This document shows, piece after piece, positions 27,619 through 39,486 of a DNA stretch of 64,000 nucleotides. The position numbers were made by a program, and so were the translations under genes. Location of the stretch: contig NC_084601.1 in the NCBI RefSeq assembly GCF_033807715.1, forward strand, positions 2,055,001 through 2,119,000, written 5' to 3'. Source of the stretch: Cololabis saira (lineage: Eukaryota > Chordata > Actinopteri > Beloniformes > Belonidae). Positions within the stretch are counted from its first letter, which is position 1, and each line of letters begins with the position of its first letter. The notes under the pieces were generated by a model. That model saw only the letters and a program-made list of their open reading frames with translations, ran no database searches and was not told the origin of the DNA.

Positions 27619-27744
27619 GCTGATTTATGGTTCCGCGTCACACCAATGCAGAACCTACGGCGTAGGGTACGCGGCGACGCACACCGCACCGCGTCCCTAC
27701 GCCGACGGCTACGCCGTCGATTTAACGCGGAACCATAAATCAGG
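27619..27744. mobile_element. palindromic MITE, second copy
   Basis: The ends GCTGATTTATGGTTCCGCG and CGCGGAACCATAAATCAG are inverted copies, with an ACCTACGGCGTAGGGTACG-type core like the copy at 15474-15592. A further AACCATAAATC end lies just upstream at 27601, suggesting a truncated neighbour. Confidence 0.8.
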
Positions 27745-27795
27745 CGAAGCTGCAGTCTGTGCAGTGAACACAATTCTTTGTTTTTATATATAATT

Positions 27796-27958
27796 GTTTA
27801 TATAATAATTGCTCGGGGGTTTATGTTTATGTTTATGTTTATGTTTATGTTTATGTTTATGTTTATGTTCATGTTCTGGATCTCTGGAAAGCGTCTAGAG
27901 ATAACATCTGTTGTATTAGATGCTATATAAATAAAATTGAATTGAATTGAATTGAACA
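27796..27958 (+). mobile_element. LINE 3' tail with TTTATG microsatellite
   Basis: A (TTTATG)n run at about 27820-27866 is followed by the teleost LINE tail ending GCTATATAAATAAAATTGAA with GAATT repeats. Only the tail is present. The antisense form of this tail type occurs near 50920. Confidence 0.6.
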
Positions 27959-28552
27959 CTGACACACCAGGTCCCAGCGGATTTGGTCATGATGTTTAAC
28001 CTGTGTTTTGTGATTAATAAGCACGGGTTTTAATTATTTTTCGTTGGATCAATGTAGTAAATAAAATAGTTGGGACCATCCAGCTCCTCACCCATCAGAT
28101 ACGTGTTTCACGTGAGCAGTTCAGGTAAAAACTGCAGTCAAATCAGCAAAATGTCATTTTGCTGGATGAAATATATTAATTCCTGATGAAATAAGTTTGT
28201 TAGTGCACAGCTCTGCTCATGTACACATGTGAATGAGTGTACGTTCGTGTGTACATGAAAGTACAATCTGCATTGAGAGTTCTTGCTTGGGGAATCCCGG
28301 CGTGTGATTGGACGACGCCTCGGCGTCGCCGCTGCTCATTTGCATAAAGTTCAGATTTTTCAACTTTTAAATTGACGCGCCGGTCCCGCCGCCCGACGCT
28401 CCTGCCGCCCCCGCCGGTCCCGCCGCCTCTCGACGCCCGTTTTTCATAGACAATGAATGGCAGCCAGACGCCTATGACGCCCGTGACGCTTTCAGTGTGA
28501 ACGGGGGGTTAGTGCAGCGGTCCGACTCTTCCATCATCAATACAAGATTCAT

Positions 28553-28660
28553 TCATTCATTCATTCATTATCTTACCCGCTTTATCCCTTGCGGGGTCAC
28601 GGGGGTCTGCTGGAGCCTATCCCAGCTCATTTTAGGTGAGAGGCAGGGGTTACACCACAA
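28553..28660 (-). mobile_element. LINE/SINE 3' tail fragment, antisense
   Basis: An ATTC run (28553-28569) leads into the reverse complement of the tail found at 2385-2510 (TCTGCTGGAGCCTATCCCAG). CAATACAAGAT occurs on both sides (about 28539 and 28657), a target duplication that marks it as a clean insertion into the Tc1 pseudogene. Confidence 0.75.
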
Positions 28661-28790
28661 TACAAGATCTTGGTGAAAAATGAATTTAACAATGAAAATA
28701 AATGTGAAATTGTAGAAATTTATCAGAACTCCTCCACAGCAAATGCGTGCCATAATCAAGGCTAAAGGCAGCCCAACAAAATATTAGTGT

Positions 28791-29554
28791 GCATGACTCT
28801 TTTATTTGCTTAATTAAATTCAGGCAATGACTTGAATATTTTATTTTCCTCCCAAATTGTGACCTTAATCAGCGAGCTGCCTCAAATTAAACACGATAAT
28901 TGGAAGGCCTCTGAAAAGGCAATGAATCCCGCAATCACAATTACAGTTTTCTGACGTGGAGCAGTGCTTTTCGCTTATTTTCTTGTGTTTTAAAAAGCTC
29001 CATGAAGTGTGAGAGATGGAGCTGAGATTTGGTGGAATAGTTGAGGCAGGAACAAAGAATTAGAGAGACAGATGGTGAGACAGGAGGGGACAGGCGGATG
29101 TGTGGGGAAGGGACCAGGAGAGGCTGCGTACCTTCCATCAGGCTCATGGGAAATCTAACCAGGCAATATCCAAACGGCGCCGCTCTGCCCCTGCCACCTT
29201 AGCCCCACACAATTACAATACTATCTGACAAAGATATTGAGCGCAGATCCCTTGCTATTTCTGTGGCTGCGCATATCCAGCTGGAGCCTGATTTTATATA
29301 AAAGCACCCAAAAAAGGCATTAACAGCGACTTATTGGAAGGAGAGGCCACGCGGCCGGGCGGAGCAGCAAACACAGTTTAAAAGTGTTGACTCTCTGCAG
29401 CCCGGCAGGCCACACTGCAGAGGGCGAGTCGTGTGCTCATCATCCCGTCTGACCTTTACCTCTACTCCACATCACAGCGGCTCACGGGCGACTTTAACGC
29501 CTGTGTGTCCTTGGTGCGTGACGCAGGGCGGGAGGGAGGAAAGTGATTCCAATT
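28791..29554. other. intergenic sequence, possible conserved non-coding
   Basis: No transposon or gene is recognised. Sequence at about 28800-28945 and 29150-29340 is complex, not repetitive, and includes AATTA-type words as seen in some vertebrate enhancers. That is impression only. Confidence 0.3.
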
Positions 29555-30254
29555 CAGTGGCGGCTTGTCAATAAGGGGCGCTAGGGCGCCGCCCCCATTA
29601 AAATTACAGGAAAAAATATATATATATAGACACAGTACACATAAATTACGTAATAAAATTATTATCACATCTGTGCACTCATAAAATGTGTCAAGCCTTC
29701 CCATCCCCTTACTACGGAGTATTAGGGCCAAACTAAGACAAAAAAAAATTTGGAAATTACGAGAACAAAGTCAAAATGTTGCGAGAATAAAGTCGTAATA
29801 GAATAAAGTCGTAATATTACGAGAATAAAGTTGTAATATTACGAGAATAAAGTCGTAATTTATGAGAATAAAATCGTAATACTATGAGAATAAAGTTGTA
29901 ATATTATGAGAATCTAATTTATGAGAACTCTAACGGGAAGAGCATCTTCTCCCTGTGTTAAAATGAGGAATATTGAGCATCTTGTGAAGTTCTATTTATA
30001 GATTTATAATATATTTAATATAACGACTTTATTCTCGTAATATTACGACTTTATTCTCGTAATATTACAACTTTATTCTCAAAATATTACGACTTTATTC
30101 TCTTAATACTATGGCTTTATTCTCATATTATTATGACTTTATTTTTTATTTTTTGTCTTTGTTTGGCCCTAATACACCGTCGTACATACTGGGTTTATTC
30201 AGAGTTGTTTTTTGTGCAGACTGAAATACATAGGTTTCAATGGCGAGGGGCGCC
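29555..30254. mobile_element. hAT-like element, CAGTGGCGG end, with nested MITE
   Basis: CAGTGGCGGCTTGTCAATAA at 29555 is a typical hAT terminus, followed by the self-complementary GGGGCGCTAGGGCGCCGCCC. A GAGGGGCGCCGGCC segment at about 30245 looks like the far side, but no matching CCACTG end or 8-bp duplication was found. The right limit is therefore a guess. Confidence 0.45.
29712..30186. mobile_element. foldback MITE of GAGAATAAAGTCGTAAT units
   Basis: Left arm 29715-29930 starts CGGAGTATTAGGGCCAAAC and contains repeated ACGAGAATAAAGTCGTAAT. The right arm, 30020-30184, is its inverse and ends GTTTGGCCCTAATACACCG. Both arms are built from degenerate tandem units of about 20 bp. No coding sequence is present. 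Confidence 0.75.
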
Positions 30255-30684
30255 GGCCAAATGAGTGTGTATTGATATTATTAAACTTTTCTTCCATGTA
30301 ACTTCATGCTGGTCTCTAATTGGTTACTCAAAGACTCTCCTCCGTGGCCAATGTTCAAGACAGCGCTGTAAACTAATAGAAGTAAATGGACTTATTTTCA
30401 TAAAGCACCTTTCTACAAAGAAATCTACATTTTACGTCTCATTTATTCATTCACACACGCACTAATATACTTGGGAAACAGTTAGGCACCAAATATAATA
30501 TATTTAATTTTCTGAGATGGCAAAAATAAGAACTTTATTGATCCCACATAGGAGTAATTCATGTTATATCAGCTATAGAGAACAAGGTAGTGCCGAAAAA
30601 CAATATATATGCCCCCTCACAAAAATAAGAAAAATAGAGAAACATATTTTCTCATCAACAAAACAAATTTAAAATTTTTTAAAT

Positions 30685-30786
30685 AACAAAATAACATATT
30701 TGAACCATTTTTCAGACAATATCTGTCAATATCTCTATATAATAACTGAAACAATCTGAAAAATGGTTCAAATGTGTTATTTTGTT
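30685..30786. repeat. 32-bp inverted repeat
   Basis: The arm at 30685-30716 pairs with 30755-30786 at 31 of 32 positions across a 38-nt loop. AT-rich flanks extend the pairing weakly. It is probably the core of a small MITE. Confidence 0.8.
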
Positions 30787-32326
30787 ACTTGAAAAATGTA
30801 AAATGTTTATGTAAAATATGCTACATGTATATGTAGTGTATGTATATGTAGTGATATGTAATTAAAAAAAAAAAAAAAAATGTATGTTCAAGTAGAGTTT
30901 ATAGTTGTGATGACATCCCATTCCACTATTGGCTGATTTTTCTGTGGTCTTTATCTTATTGCAGAAGTTTTGTCCTGTAGATATAATATCTTTGAGTGGT
31001 TGTGCTCTTTGGGGAAAATTTCAAACACACGACTACTTTTGTGCACCTTAATGGTTTCAGCAGATGGAAGAAGGTAGTGAAGATGAATCAGTATCACGGG
31101 GATCCGGGGAGAATAGCTGCAGAATTCAGACGGTGTCAGCATCCTCCATGGCAGGAAATAAAAATAAAGTCCTCCGTAGGGGAGTTCAGTCTTTATGAAA
31201 TATTCCTCTCTTCATCTGTGAGGCTTTTTCATCTTTCGTCGTGACTAGTTCTGAGAGACATTCTTATCATTTTTGTTTTTTGTGTTTGATTTCTTTTTAA
31301 GAAGATAAAACATTGTAAGACAGACTTTTTTTCATTGTTATACTCTGAGATTTCCTTTGTATCTACATGTTTTATGAGTTCCCTGATTTGTTTAGTCCGG
31401 TGGTTATTTAGAGATATACACATATTATGCCCTTCCAGCCAAACAAATGGTGTGTGTGTCCCTATCTTCGCAAAATACTTTTATATAGCTTTACAAATGT
31501 GTTTTTATCATAAAAAGTTATCAATAAAATTGTCACCTTGATAACTTTACATCAGCGATTTATATTTTTCCACCAGTCTGTTTTTCTCCAGTCGATCAAA
31601 ATTAATATAAAAACTTCAGTCGTATTCTTTAGTCCAAGCAAAAAAAAAAGCCTGTTTTCCACTGCAGGCTATTCCAGAGAAGCAGAAAACTGAACTGTAT
31701 TTTGTTTTCATGAAGTACAACATTTCCATCAAGTTTCATGAGAAACATTCATCAAGAGACAAAAGAAATAGCAACAAGCAGGGGGACCCACGCCCCTCCC
31801 TGTCAGGAGAATCACTGCACAGACATTGATCTGATTTTAATGAATGTCCACAGCTCATGTTAAATTAAAAAGCCATTCGTAATCTTTTGAGGGGGATAAA
31901 AGTCTACTTTTATCCAAACGTTACCTTCCCAAGGTCTCGACCATTAAGTCTCAATAGCAGGGAATTATCTTTTTTTTTTGTGACATTTTTGATAGACTGT
32001 TTCCACTAATTGAAAAATAAAATGAACAAGAACAGTAAATTTCACACAAACAGGCTTCACTTTTATAGCCATGAATTATACATTTTGTAACCAAAAACAA
32101 GATTGCTCATTCCTGAACTGATTAAATTATGAAATTAAAGTCAAAAGCTGATTTACAACAGTCTGAAAGAGTTTTTCAAACTTCCAGCATAATTCAGTCC
32201 CTACCAGTGTCTGATCTCTACTGCTGACGTCCTCAGCTAAAAGAAAGAAAAAAAAAATCAGCTTACTGCTGTCATTAAGAACGTATTTTATTTTTTTCAT
32301 CTTGCAGATCCTGGTTCTTTGAATAA

Positions 32327-32377
32327 TTTATGATATTTTGAAAATATCATAAACTGTTCGAAAATTTTTCGAACAGT
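32327..32377. repeat. two adjacent one-nucleotide-loop hairpins
   Basis: TTTATGATATTTT at 32327-32339 pairs with 32341-32353 around a single G. ACTGTTCGAAAA at 32353-32364 pairs with 32366-32377 around a single T. Both are perfect and share one base. Confidence 0.9.
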
Positions 32378-34844
32378 CTTGTTATTTTTGGTGCTATTGA
32401 AAGAGAAAAGTATTTGACTACCAGTTGCCAGCTGGCTACCGCAAATGTAAGTTCTGTGTAAGGTAAAACACGGGATGAATGAAGTGTAAACGTATCACAC
32501 CTCAGTAATGCGAGACAGCTACTCTTATAAGCTCTAATTGTTTCAAATATGGCCTTTTCTATGGCAAAAAACCCCAATCCAGACTGGCTGTGGCAGCCTT
32601 GAGTGTGGCTCATTTTTAACAAGGATCATATTGCATCTTTAAATGCCAGTTATATCTCTCCTCGGGGCCTCGTGCTCACAATGTGTGGAGAAACGACATT
32701 ACAGGCTGAACAGGCAAAAAAGAATGAAAAAACAATGAAAGGATTTACAAGACTTAGAGCAAAGACCCTTTGCCACTATTAATTTCCTCATTGCACACAT
32801 TTTATAGCAAAGACACAGATCCACGTGGAAATTGAGTTGGTTTTTCTTTAGTTGAAACTCAGAACATTAAAGTTTCATTACATTTCTCCTAGATTTTGCA
32901 CAATATTGCTGAAGAACCTGATAACAAGCTTGTTTATGTGAGCTGTTGTTTGTCTCTATACTGTATGCCTTTAGTTACCGAAGGTTTTTGTCATTAGAAT
33001 GATTGCACTTATTTATTTTTATTATTCATTTATTATAATTTATTATAATTTATTATTATTATTTTTATTATTCATGAACCCTTTTACCAAAGCTTAACAA
33101 ATCCAACCAAAGAGCAAATAAAAAAAATAAATAAATGGATCTGAGTCTGAAAATGAAATGATATAAAATGTTTAAAAAATAGGAAAACATCAGAGAGTTT
33201 TGACAATTTGAAAGCTTTAATGCTTTGAAATGAAAAATGCTTCTATGTTTTGGTTCTTCAGACAAATAATGTCCGTAAAAACTGTATTTGTACCTGTAAG
33301 AGTATAAGGACAAGTGCTGTTTTTCTTAATGATCATTACTATCCGGCTCAAGGGCACTTCAGCTGAGTGCACGCTTGCAAGAGCTGAAGGCAGAACTGTG
33401 TTCTCGTGTTGCACAAAATCAATGTCGCTCATGGTGCCGCTCAAATGGCCCCAAGCCATTTTGAGACCTTCAATAACAGAGGCACTTATTTAACGCGGTG
33501 CTTGATGTTTAACTACCTTTTATCTTGCTTTTTTTTTTTTACCAGTGCATGTTGTTACAAAAGCATGCATGTCATAAAGAGCCAACAGGTTTCATTTGAA
33601 ATGCAAATGCTGCTTCTTCTCCTGGAGATCATCTTCTCTTTCTGAGACTTGTGGTTTCATGACAAGCCTCAGGTCAAACCTCTCTCCTCCATGAATGTAT
33701 GATGGGAAGAACTGCAGGATCAGTAAATGGAAGATGCAAATGTTGGAATGGCATGTCATTCAGGATGACGCTATCTTTTTAAATTCAGAATATATCATTT
33801 TACAGATGGATCAGTGAAGTGCTACTTTTTAGCTACAGTTTATTGTTGTATCAGTCTAAATCAAAGTAAGTAGTTTCCATATAAAATGAATATCACCTCT
33901 CTACTCAGGTGTCTGTGATGTAACGCAGATGATTCTTCACATCCATGACTGTGTGAATGTTCTAGTGCCTTCTCCAGGGAGATTCTCCTCTTCCTCAGTG
34001 CATGATGGGATAGCTCCGTCTCTGCAGCGTGAGCAGGAACTAGAGAAACGGGATGGGTGGATTAATGAGTCATTGCAAACGTTACTGTCCAAACTTGTAC
34101 TTGGGTTGGATGATTCAGTCCAAGTCGTTATGTTTAGAAAAGCTATCAGATGGGAAGGAAGAGAAAAAATCAACCTCATCAGAATAATTTTGTTAACACA
34201 CATGAACTGTTTTGGAACTGAAACGCATTAAAAAAAAGGAAAAAAAAAAAAAGCTGGGACCTTAAACACTTTAGGTGTGATGGTGTAAAGGATGCAAAAC
34301 CATGAAGCGCTTTAGGTGACATGTACCAAACACATCTTCCTGCAAACACATCCTCAGGTGTGAAACAGGAGCTACAGAGACATTTCCCTTTATTTATTTA
34401 ATTATATCACCAATTACTGATTCTCTGAAAAAAAAAAACATTTTTCTTGTGGTTTACTTGAATTGCTAAACTAATGTGTTTCACTTCGAGTTGCCGAAAA
34501 AAAGTAATCTGAGTTTTTGAACAGATGGAAAAGTACTGTGTGTAATAAAGCGCACACTGATTACTGTTGCTGAACAAACAGAAGGATGTCTAGGATTATG
34601 TGCGGCCCTTTGGTTTTGTGTGGTGCTGCTGCATTTTCTCATCATAGATTCTATGAGCGATCGGGTTTTTTCCCGAGTGATAACCCAAAACCTGAATACT
34701 ATCTGTTCCATCGGTTTAAACGTCTAGAACAGTGTAATACTCAGCTGCATCCCTCCACTATAAGCTTTGTTTTTGCACAACTCTCACACGGCTTACATGC
34801 TAATATAAGTTGTTATGGTAGTATATTATAGTCCATCCTTATTA

Positions 34845-35510
34845 CTTATTCTGGGTTGGGTCATGAAGGCAGCAGCCTAAGGAGGGAAGCCCTGACTTCC
34901 CTCTCCGGCCACCTCGTCCAGCTCATCCTCAGCCCAGCCGAAGGACATACGTAGTTCCTCTAGCACAAGGGTCGGCAACCCAAAATGTTGAAAGACACAA
35001 AAAACAAATATGTCTGGAGCCGCAAAAAATGAAAAGTCTTGTATAAGCCTTAGAATGAAGGCAACACGTGCTGCATGTTTCTATATTAGTTATAACTGAG
35101 TGAAGATGTTTTTTTTTTCATTATGCACTTCGAGAAAAAAGTCTAAATTTCGAGAAAAAAGTCGAAATGTCGAGGAAATAAGTCAAAATTTCTGGAAAAA
35201 AGTCAAAATGCTGAGAAAAAAGTTGAAATGTCGAGAAAAAAGTCGAAATTTCGAGATTAATGTTGAAGTACAATCTCGAGAAAAAAGTAGAAATGTCGAG
35301 AAAAAAGTCGAAATGTCAAGATTAAAAAGGAAAGGAAAAAGGAAGTAAAAAAGAGAGGGGAAAAAAGGAAAAAAGAGAAGAAAAAAAGAAAAAAAAGGTT
35401 AAACATTTTTGAAAAAGCTCCAAGGAGCCACTAGGGCGGAGCTAAAGAGCCGCTCTGGAGCCGCGGGTTGCTGATCCCTGGTCTAGCATGTCCTGGGTCC
35501 AGGCCAAGCA
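34845..35510 (-). pseudogene. RTE-type LINE 3' fragment split by a hAT MITE
   Basis: The parts 34845-34957 (GCAGCAGCCTAAGGAGGGAA and a TCCAGCTCATCCTC segment) and 35481-35510 (TGTCCTGGGTCCAGGCC) resemble the antisense 3' coding end of the LINE family at 2649-3610. They are more diverged. The MITE at 34966-35480 divides them. Confidence 0.5.
34966..35480. mobile_element. hAT MITE, GGGTCGGCAACC ends
   Basis: It starts CAAGGGTCGGCAACCC and ends CGGGTTGCTGATCCCTG, an inverted pair. The 8-bp flanks are CTCTAGCA and GTCTAGCA, differing at one base. The interior has a degenerate tandem of GAGAAAAAAGTCGAAATGTC units at about 35130-35320 and the family's GGAGCCACTAGGGCGGAGC segment. Non-coding. Confidence 0.85.
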
Positions 35511-36398
35511 TTTTCCACAAACTGAACTAAAAGTAAATGTCAGGTTTGCATTATGCATCTTCAGTTTCATACAAGTAAAAATATTTGACCACAAACTGAA
35601 TATTTCTTTTCATGTATGACTTGACTTTTTTCTTTTCCAGAAATGTAAAAACTACACATGCTCACACCTGCTCCAGCCTGAGGCCGTAAGATGAACCCCG
35701 TTATCGTTTCATCCTCCCACCTTTGGGGACGACACAATCTTTACATCATAAAAAAGATTGATTCATGCTCACCTTAGAAGTAAAAGTTCAGAGCTCAAAA
35801 CTGTGATCGGGACCGCAAAACGGTACTAGTTTCTTCTGAGCGTAGTAAGATTTTGGGTCCGCGGGTCGAGGCGTGGTCGTCACGTGATCCCGCTGCACCA
35901 ATAGGATGTTACTAGTAAACACAATAGATTAATAACCCAATATCGCGCTACAGTTTGTCACCTCCACGACACGTATCGTGATGTTTTTGTATCGCGAAAT
36001 TTCGTGGCACGATATACAGGACTGTCTCAGAAAATTAGAATATTGTGATAAAGTCCTTTATTTTCTGTAATGCAAAAATGTCATACATTCTGGATTCATT
36101 ACAAATCAACTGAAATATTGCAAGCCTTTTATTATTTTAATATTGCTGATCATGGCTTACAGCTTAAGAAAACTCAAATATCCTATCTCAAATTAGAATA
36201 TTCTGGGAATCTTAATCTTAAACTGTAAACCATAATCAGCAATATTAAAATAATAAAAGGCTTGCAGTATTTCAGTTGATTTGTAATGAATCCAGAATGT
36301 ATGACATTTTAGGTTTTTTAATTGCATTACAGAAAATAAAGAACTTTATCGCAATATTCTAATTTTCTGAGACAGTCCTGTAATGTTCCACCCCTATT
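35511..36398 (-). mobile_element. hAT MITE of the TAGGGGTGTAAC family, split
   Basis: Read in reverse this matches the left part of the element at 55015-57849. Shared stretches include the CACGATACGTGTCGTGGAGG region, the ACCGTTTTGCGGTCCC region and the GTTTGTGGAAAATG region. Its outer end reads TTCCACCCCTATTA at about 36385. It is broken by the TA-flanked MITE at 36017-36380. Confidence 0.7.
36017..36380. mobile_element. TA-flanked foldback MITE (CAGGACTGTCTCAG)
   Basis: The ends CAGGACTGTCTCAGAAAATT and AATTTTCTGAGACAGTCCTG are perfect inverted copies flanked by TA on both sides. Almost the entire 364 bp is self-complementary. TA duplication indicates Tc1/mariner mobilisation. A second copy is at 45112-45387. 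Confidence 0.9.
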
Positions 36399-37539
36399 AT
36401 AAAGAGCTTAATAACACAATGATGGCTCACCATAACCACACATCCCCTTTCATCACCACTACTCTATACTTCTGGGATCCAGAACCTTCTCCTGGCCTCT
36501 CTCTCTCCCTTCCGCTGTATTCCTTAACCTATTCTGAGATCCAGAGCCGTCCCAGGAGGACAGGTCAGTGGAGGGGTCTGTATCTGGACGTGCTCCCTCC
36601 CTGACCCCTGGGAGACTTGCTGAGAGCAACCATCTCCGCGGGTGTTTAAGTGGGGGTCCTGTTAACCCTCATTAGCCTCTGCAGCACTGTACCGGAGGAT
36701 TAGTAGAATACAAATAGCCCCTCTTTGTTTCCACCGCCCTCTCCGTCACAGCTCCCACATCTCCCACTGCAAGAGTTGCTGACGATGAGAAACAGTGAAA
36801 CAGGATTTGGGAGAGAGTAGCTGTTTACTGCATGTTAAACAGTGTCCTGCTGCTCATTATGCAGGCCTTAATGGTGAGAAGACTTTAGCAGACAGTGTGA
36901 AATTGTACATTTGTGGATGGTGATGAAGCGCACTAGAGATCTTGTGACTGGCCTGTAACACGTGACCCTGGTTTGCAGGAGCTCAGATTTTAGTATGAAA
37001 TGAGACGCATGCAAGAGGAGGCTGATCACTAACTGATAATCCTCTACTTGTTCATGTGTGAAAGCTAAAGGCCTTGCAAATCTAGAAGAGCCAACAACTG
37101 CCCACACTTTAGGTTTGTTTGTTTGTTCTTTACAATGATCACATTTCTACCACATTTTCTCAGTGCGATCAATGGATTCAAACATGATCCAGTACGCTAC
37201 GTGAAAACTCATTCATCATGTAGTCTACATAAAGCTCTATCTATAGCAATTTTAATCTATTGGGAAAAATTAAAAGAAAAAATCAAATACGAAAATATGC
37301 CTTACCACAGACACTCAATTATCTAAATTGTCACATCTCGGGAACATTCACCAGACGAAGGTTTTAACTTGGGAAAGACATCAGTCAGTTAATCATGTGA
37401 TCACTAAAACAGCCAAATCCAGAAATTAGTGGCAACATTAACACCTAAAAGACACTTTTGATCGTGTTGTAGCCCTTTTTGCCTGAATTAACCTTTTAAC
37501 AGCCTCAACTTGAAAAACACGTTCAAATTCTATTATAAT
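36399..37539. other. intergenic sequence, no gene recognised
   Basis: Only short open frames without family resemblance are present. Confidence 0.4.
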
Positions 37540-37720
37540 CTCAAACTCAAACTCAAACTTTATTTATTTATATAGCACCATTCATACATGGAATGCAACA
37601 CATGGTGCTTTACAAGAAGAATAAAATAACAATCAAAAACAGAATTTAAAACATCCCATACGACCCCACCCCCCACCCCCCACGCGCACACACACACTCA
37701 CTCATACACATGTGCACACA

Positions 37721-37790
<70 letters not shown>

Positions 37791-38135
37791 CATACACATG
37801 TGCACACACTCACACAAACACACGCACAGTGGACTGGTGACATGGCTTAGCACTAACGATCCAGATGAGGAAAACACTACCTATGGGTGGCCGTCCACAC
37901 CGAGAGGCTCCACCGACCACGACCACAAGGAGCATCGCCACAGAGACCCCCCCCCAACCCGGAGAGACCGGGGCAGACCCCACACAGAAGGTGGAGTCAG
38001 GCCTGAGGGACCCCCATGACGACACCCCCATGGGCAGAGCAGGCACACCTCCCAGTGTGGAGGACCCCCCTGAGGAAACACTGGAGCTAAAAACTAAAAG
38101 ATTAAAAGAAAGTAAAAAATGCCTAAAGGTGTAAA
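37540..38135 (-). mobile_element. LINE 3' end, antisense, with CA microsatellite
   Basis: CTCAAACTCAAACTCAAAC followed by TTTATTTATTTATATAGCAC is an antisense LINE tail of a common fish type. The sequence continues through a CA repeat into a GC-rich stretch (ACCGACCACGACCACAAGGA) that I associate with the same LINE 3' region. Limits are approximate. Confidence 0.5.
37723..37782. repeat. (CA)n microsatellite
   Basis: About 30 CA units, with shorter CACACT-interrupted runs on both sides. Confidence 0.9.
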
Positions 38136-39175
38136 ATTTTAGAAAATAAAATTAAAGTCAAATAATAAAAGAGCTAAATAAATAAACAAAATAAATAGAT
38201 GACTAACAATGACGTATCTGGATCAGAGACCCTTAAGTCTTATTCCTTTCACTAGGAGGGAGTGAGATTTGGAAAAAGTTGTGCAAAAACTGATATTTGT
38301 CTTAAAACTGTTCATTAGTGACTAAAAGTCTATGACACATGCAACATCCATTTTAGAGTCCAAACAGCAGGGTTGACCAAGGTTCTGGACGTTGATCGAT
38401 AAAATCATAACCTTTACAAAGCTTCATCAACAAATCTAAATTCAGACATTTGTATTAGGAAACCAAGGCATCATAGTGTAACACAAGAGTAGCAGGCTGA
38501 CATCAATGCTTATATCAAGGGAAGGTTACCTGTCTTCATTCTTTATTTGTAAGGGTGCATCAGCTTCAGTGCAGAGCGATCAACGTCTGCTCCAGCTCTG
38601 CATTCAGTTGTTAATACTGTAGCAACAACAAGCAGCACGGTTTCATGGTCAGTGTGTGCGTGTGCATGTGTGTGGCAGCATTACACAAAGCTCTTTGTTC
38701 ATAGCTCTTGTAAAGTTGGAAACTAAACCCCAATTTACCTGTCAGAAGGTCATCGGGGTGCACGTTTTATGCATCTTAAATGATTATTTATGGATTTGCT
38801 CTTTATGAGGGTTAGTGATTAGCAGGAACCAGAAACTCCCTGTTCGCAGTTCACTGTTTGTTTTGCTTTTATTTTCTGTACAGTTAAGTGTGTTTTGCAA
38901 CATGGATGGTGTGATTTGATCTGTGAATTTGTCGGTTGTATTAGTGTCTCGTTTGAATGACCTTCCTGAGCAGCCCCATCCCGGCTCTTTCATCATGAGT
39001 TTCACTCCGATAATGAGCTGCAGGACCTGAATGATTTATTTTTATGGCAGCTGAGCCAAATGAACGAGAGAAACTATATTCTATAGCACGAAAAAGTCCT
39101 TTAGCTTCTGCTTCTGCTCTTGATCTGACGAGGTATTTCCAGCTGCAGCTCTGCGCTGGAGAAAGTAGCATGTTT

Positions 39176-39209
<34 letters not shown>

Positions 39210-39486
39210 TATTTTAACTCACGACCTTGATCACATGGTATGAAGCACAGAACACAAACATTTGTACATTTATAGCAAGTGGCAGGCTGTACATGTTCAA
39301 CTAAAATACTCTTTGGCAAAGAAAAAATAAAAATCATTTAAACAGTGGAAGGACATTCTTCAAAAAGGCGCCTAATTTATAAATAACATTTAACTTATTA
39401 GATTGAAGTAACAAAATCAATTTAAACATAGATGGTCGGTTTGTAATACTTTGGTAAGTATTTTTGTCTGAGATTCATTATATTTA
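38136..39486. other. intergenic sequence with a CAAT microsatellite
   Basis: No gene is seen. A (TCAA)n run at 39176-39208 is followed by AT-rich sequence that may be a LINE tail, unproven. Confidence 0.4.

Larger units (their letters stand above)
27294..28509. mobile_element. TA-flanked element with GTTCACACTGAAAG inverted repeats
   Basis: The left end ACCCTGCGTTCACACTGAAA and the right end (CTTTCAGTGTGAACGGGGGG then T) are inverted copies over about 40 bp with small mismatches. TA flanks both sides, at 27292-27293 and 28510-28511. Removing it rejoins the Tc1 sequence. It is 1216 bp and has no recognised coding sequence. Smaller repeats are nested in it (27619-27744 and 27796-27958). Confidence 0.7.
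30255..34844. other. long intergenic stretch, small repeats only
   Basis: No gene is recognised. A short SINE-like piece (AAAGCACCTTTCTACAAAG, about 30400) and an antisense LINE-tail-like piece (AGAACTTTATTGATCCCACA, 30530) are present. An AT-rich TTATTA run lies at 33005-33075. Two strong hairpin loci are listed separately. The 100-codon frame at 33929-34231 has no recognised similarity. Confidence 0.4.

Noticed and set aside
33929..34231. 100-codon frame as a candidate gene
   Set aside because: No recognised similarity; a comparable frame exists on the opposite strand.
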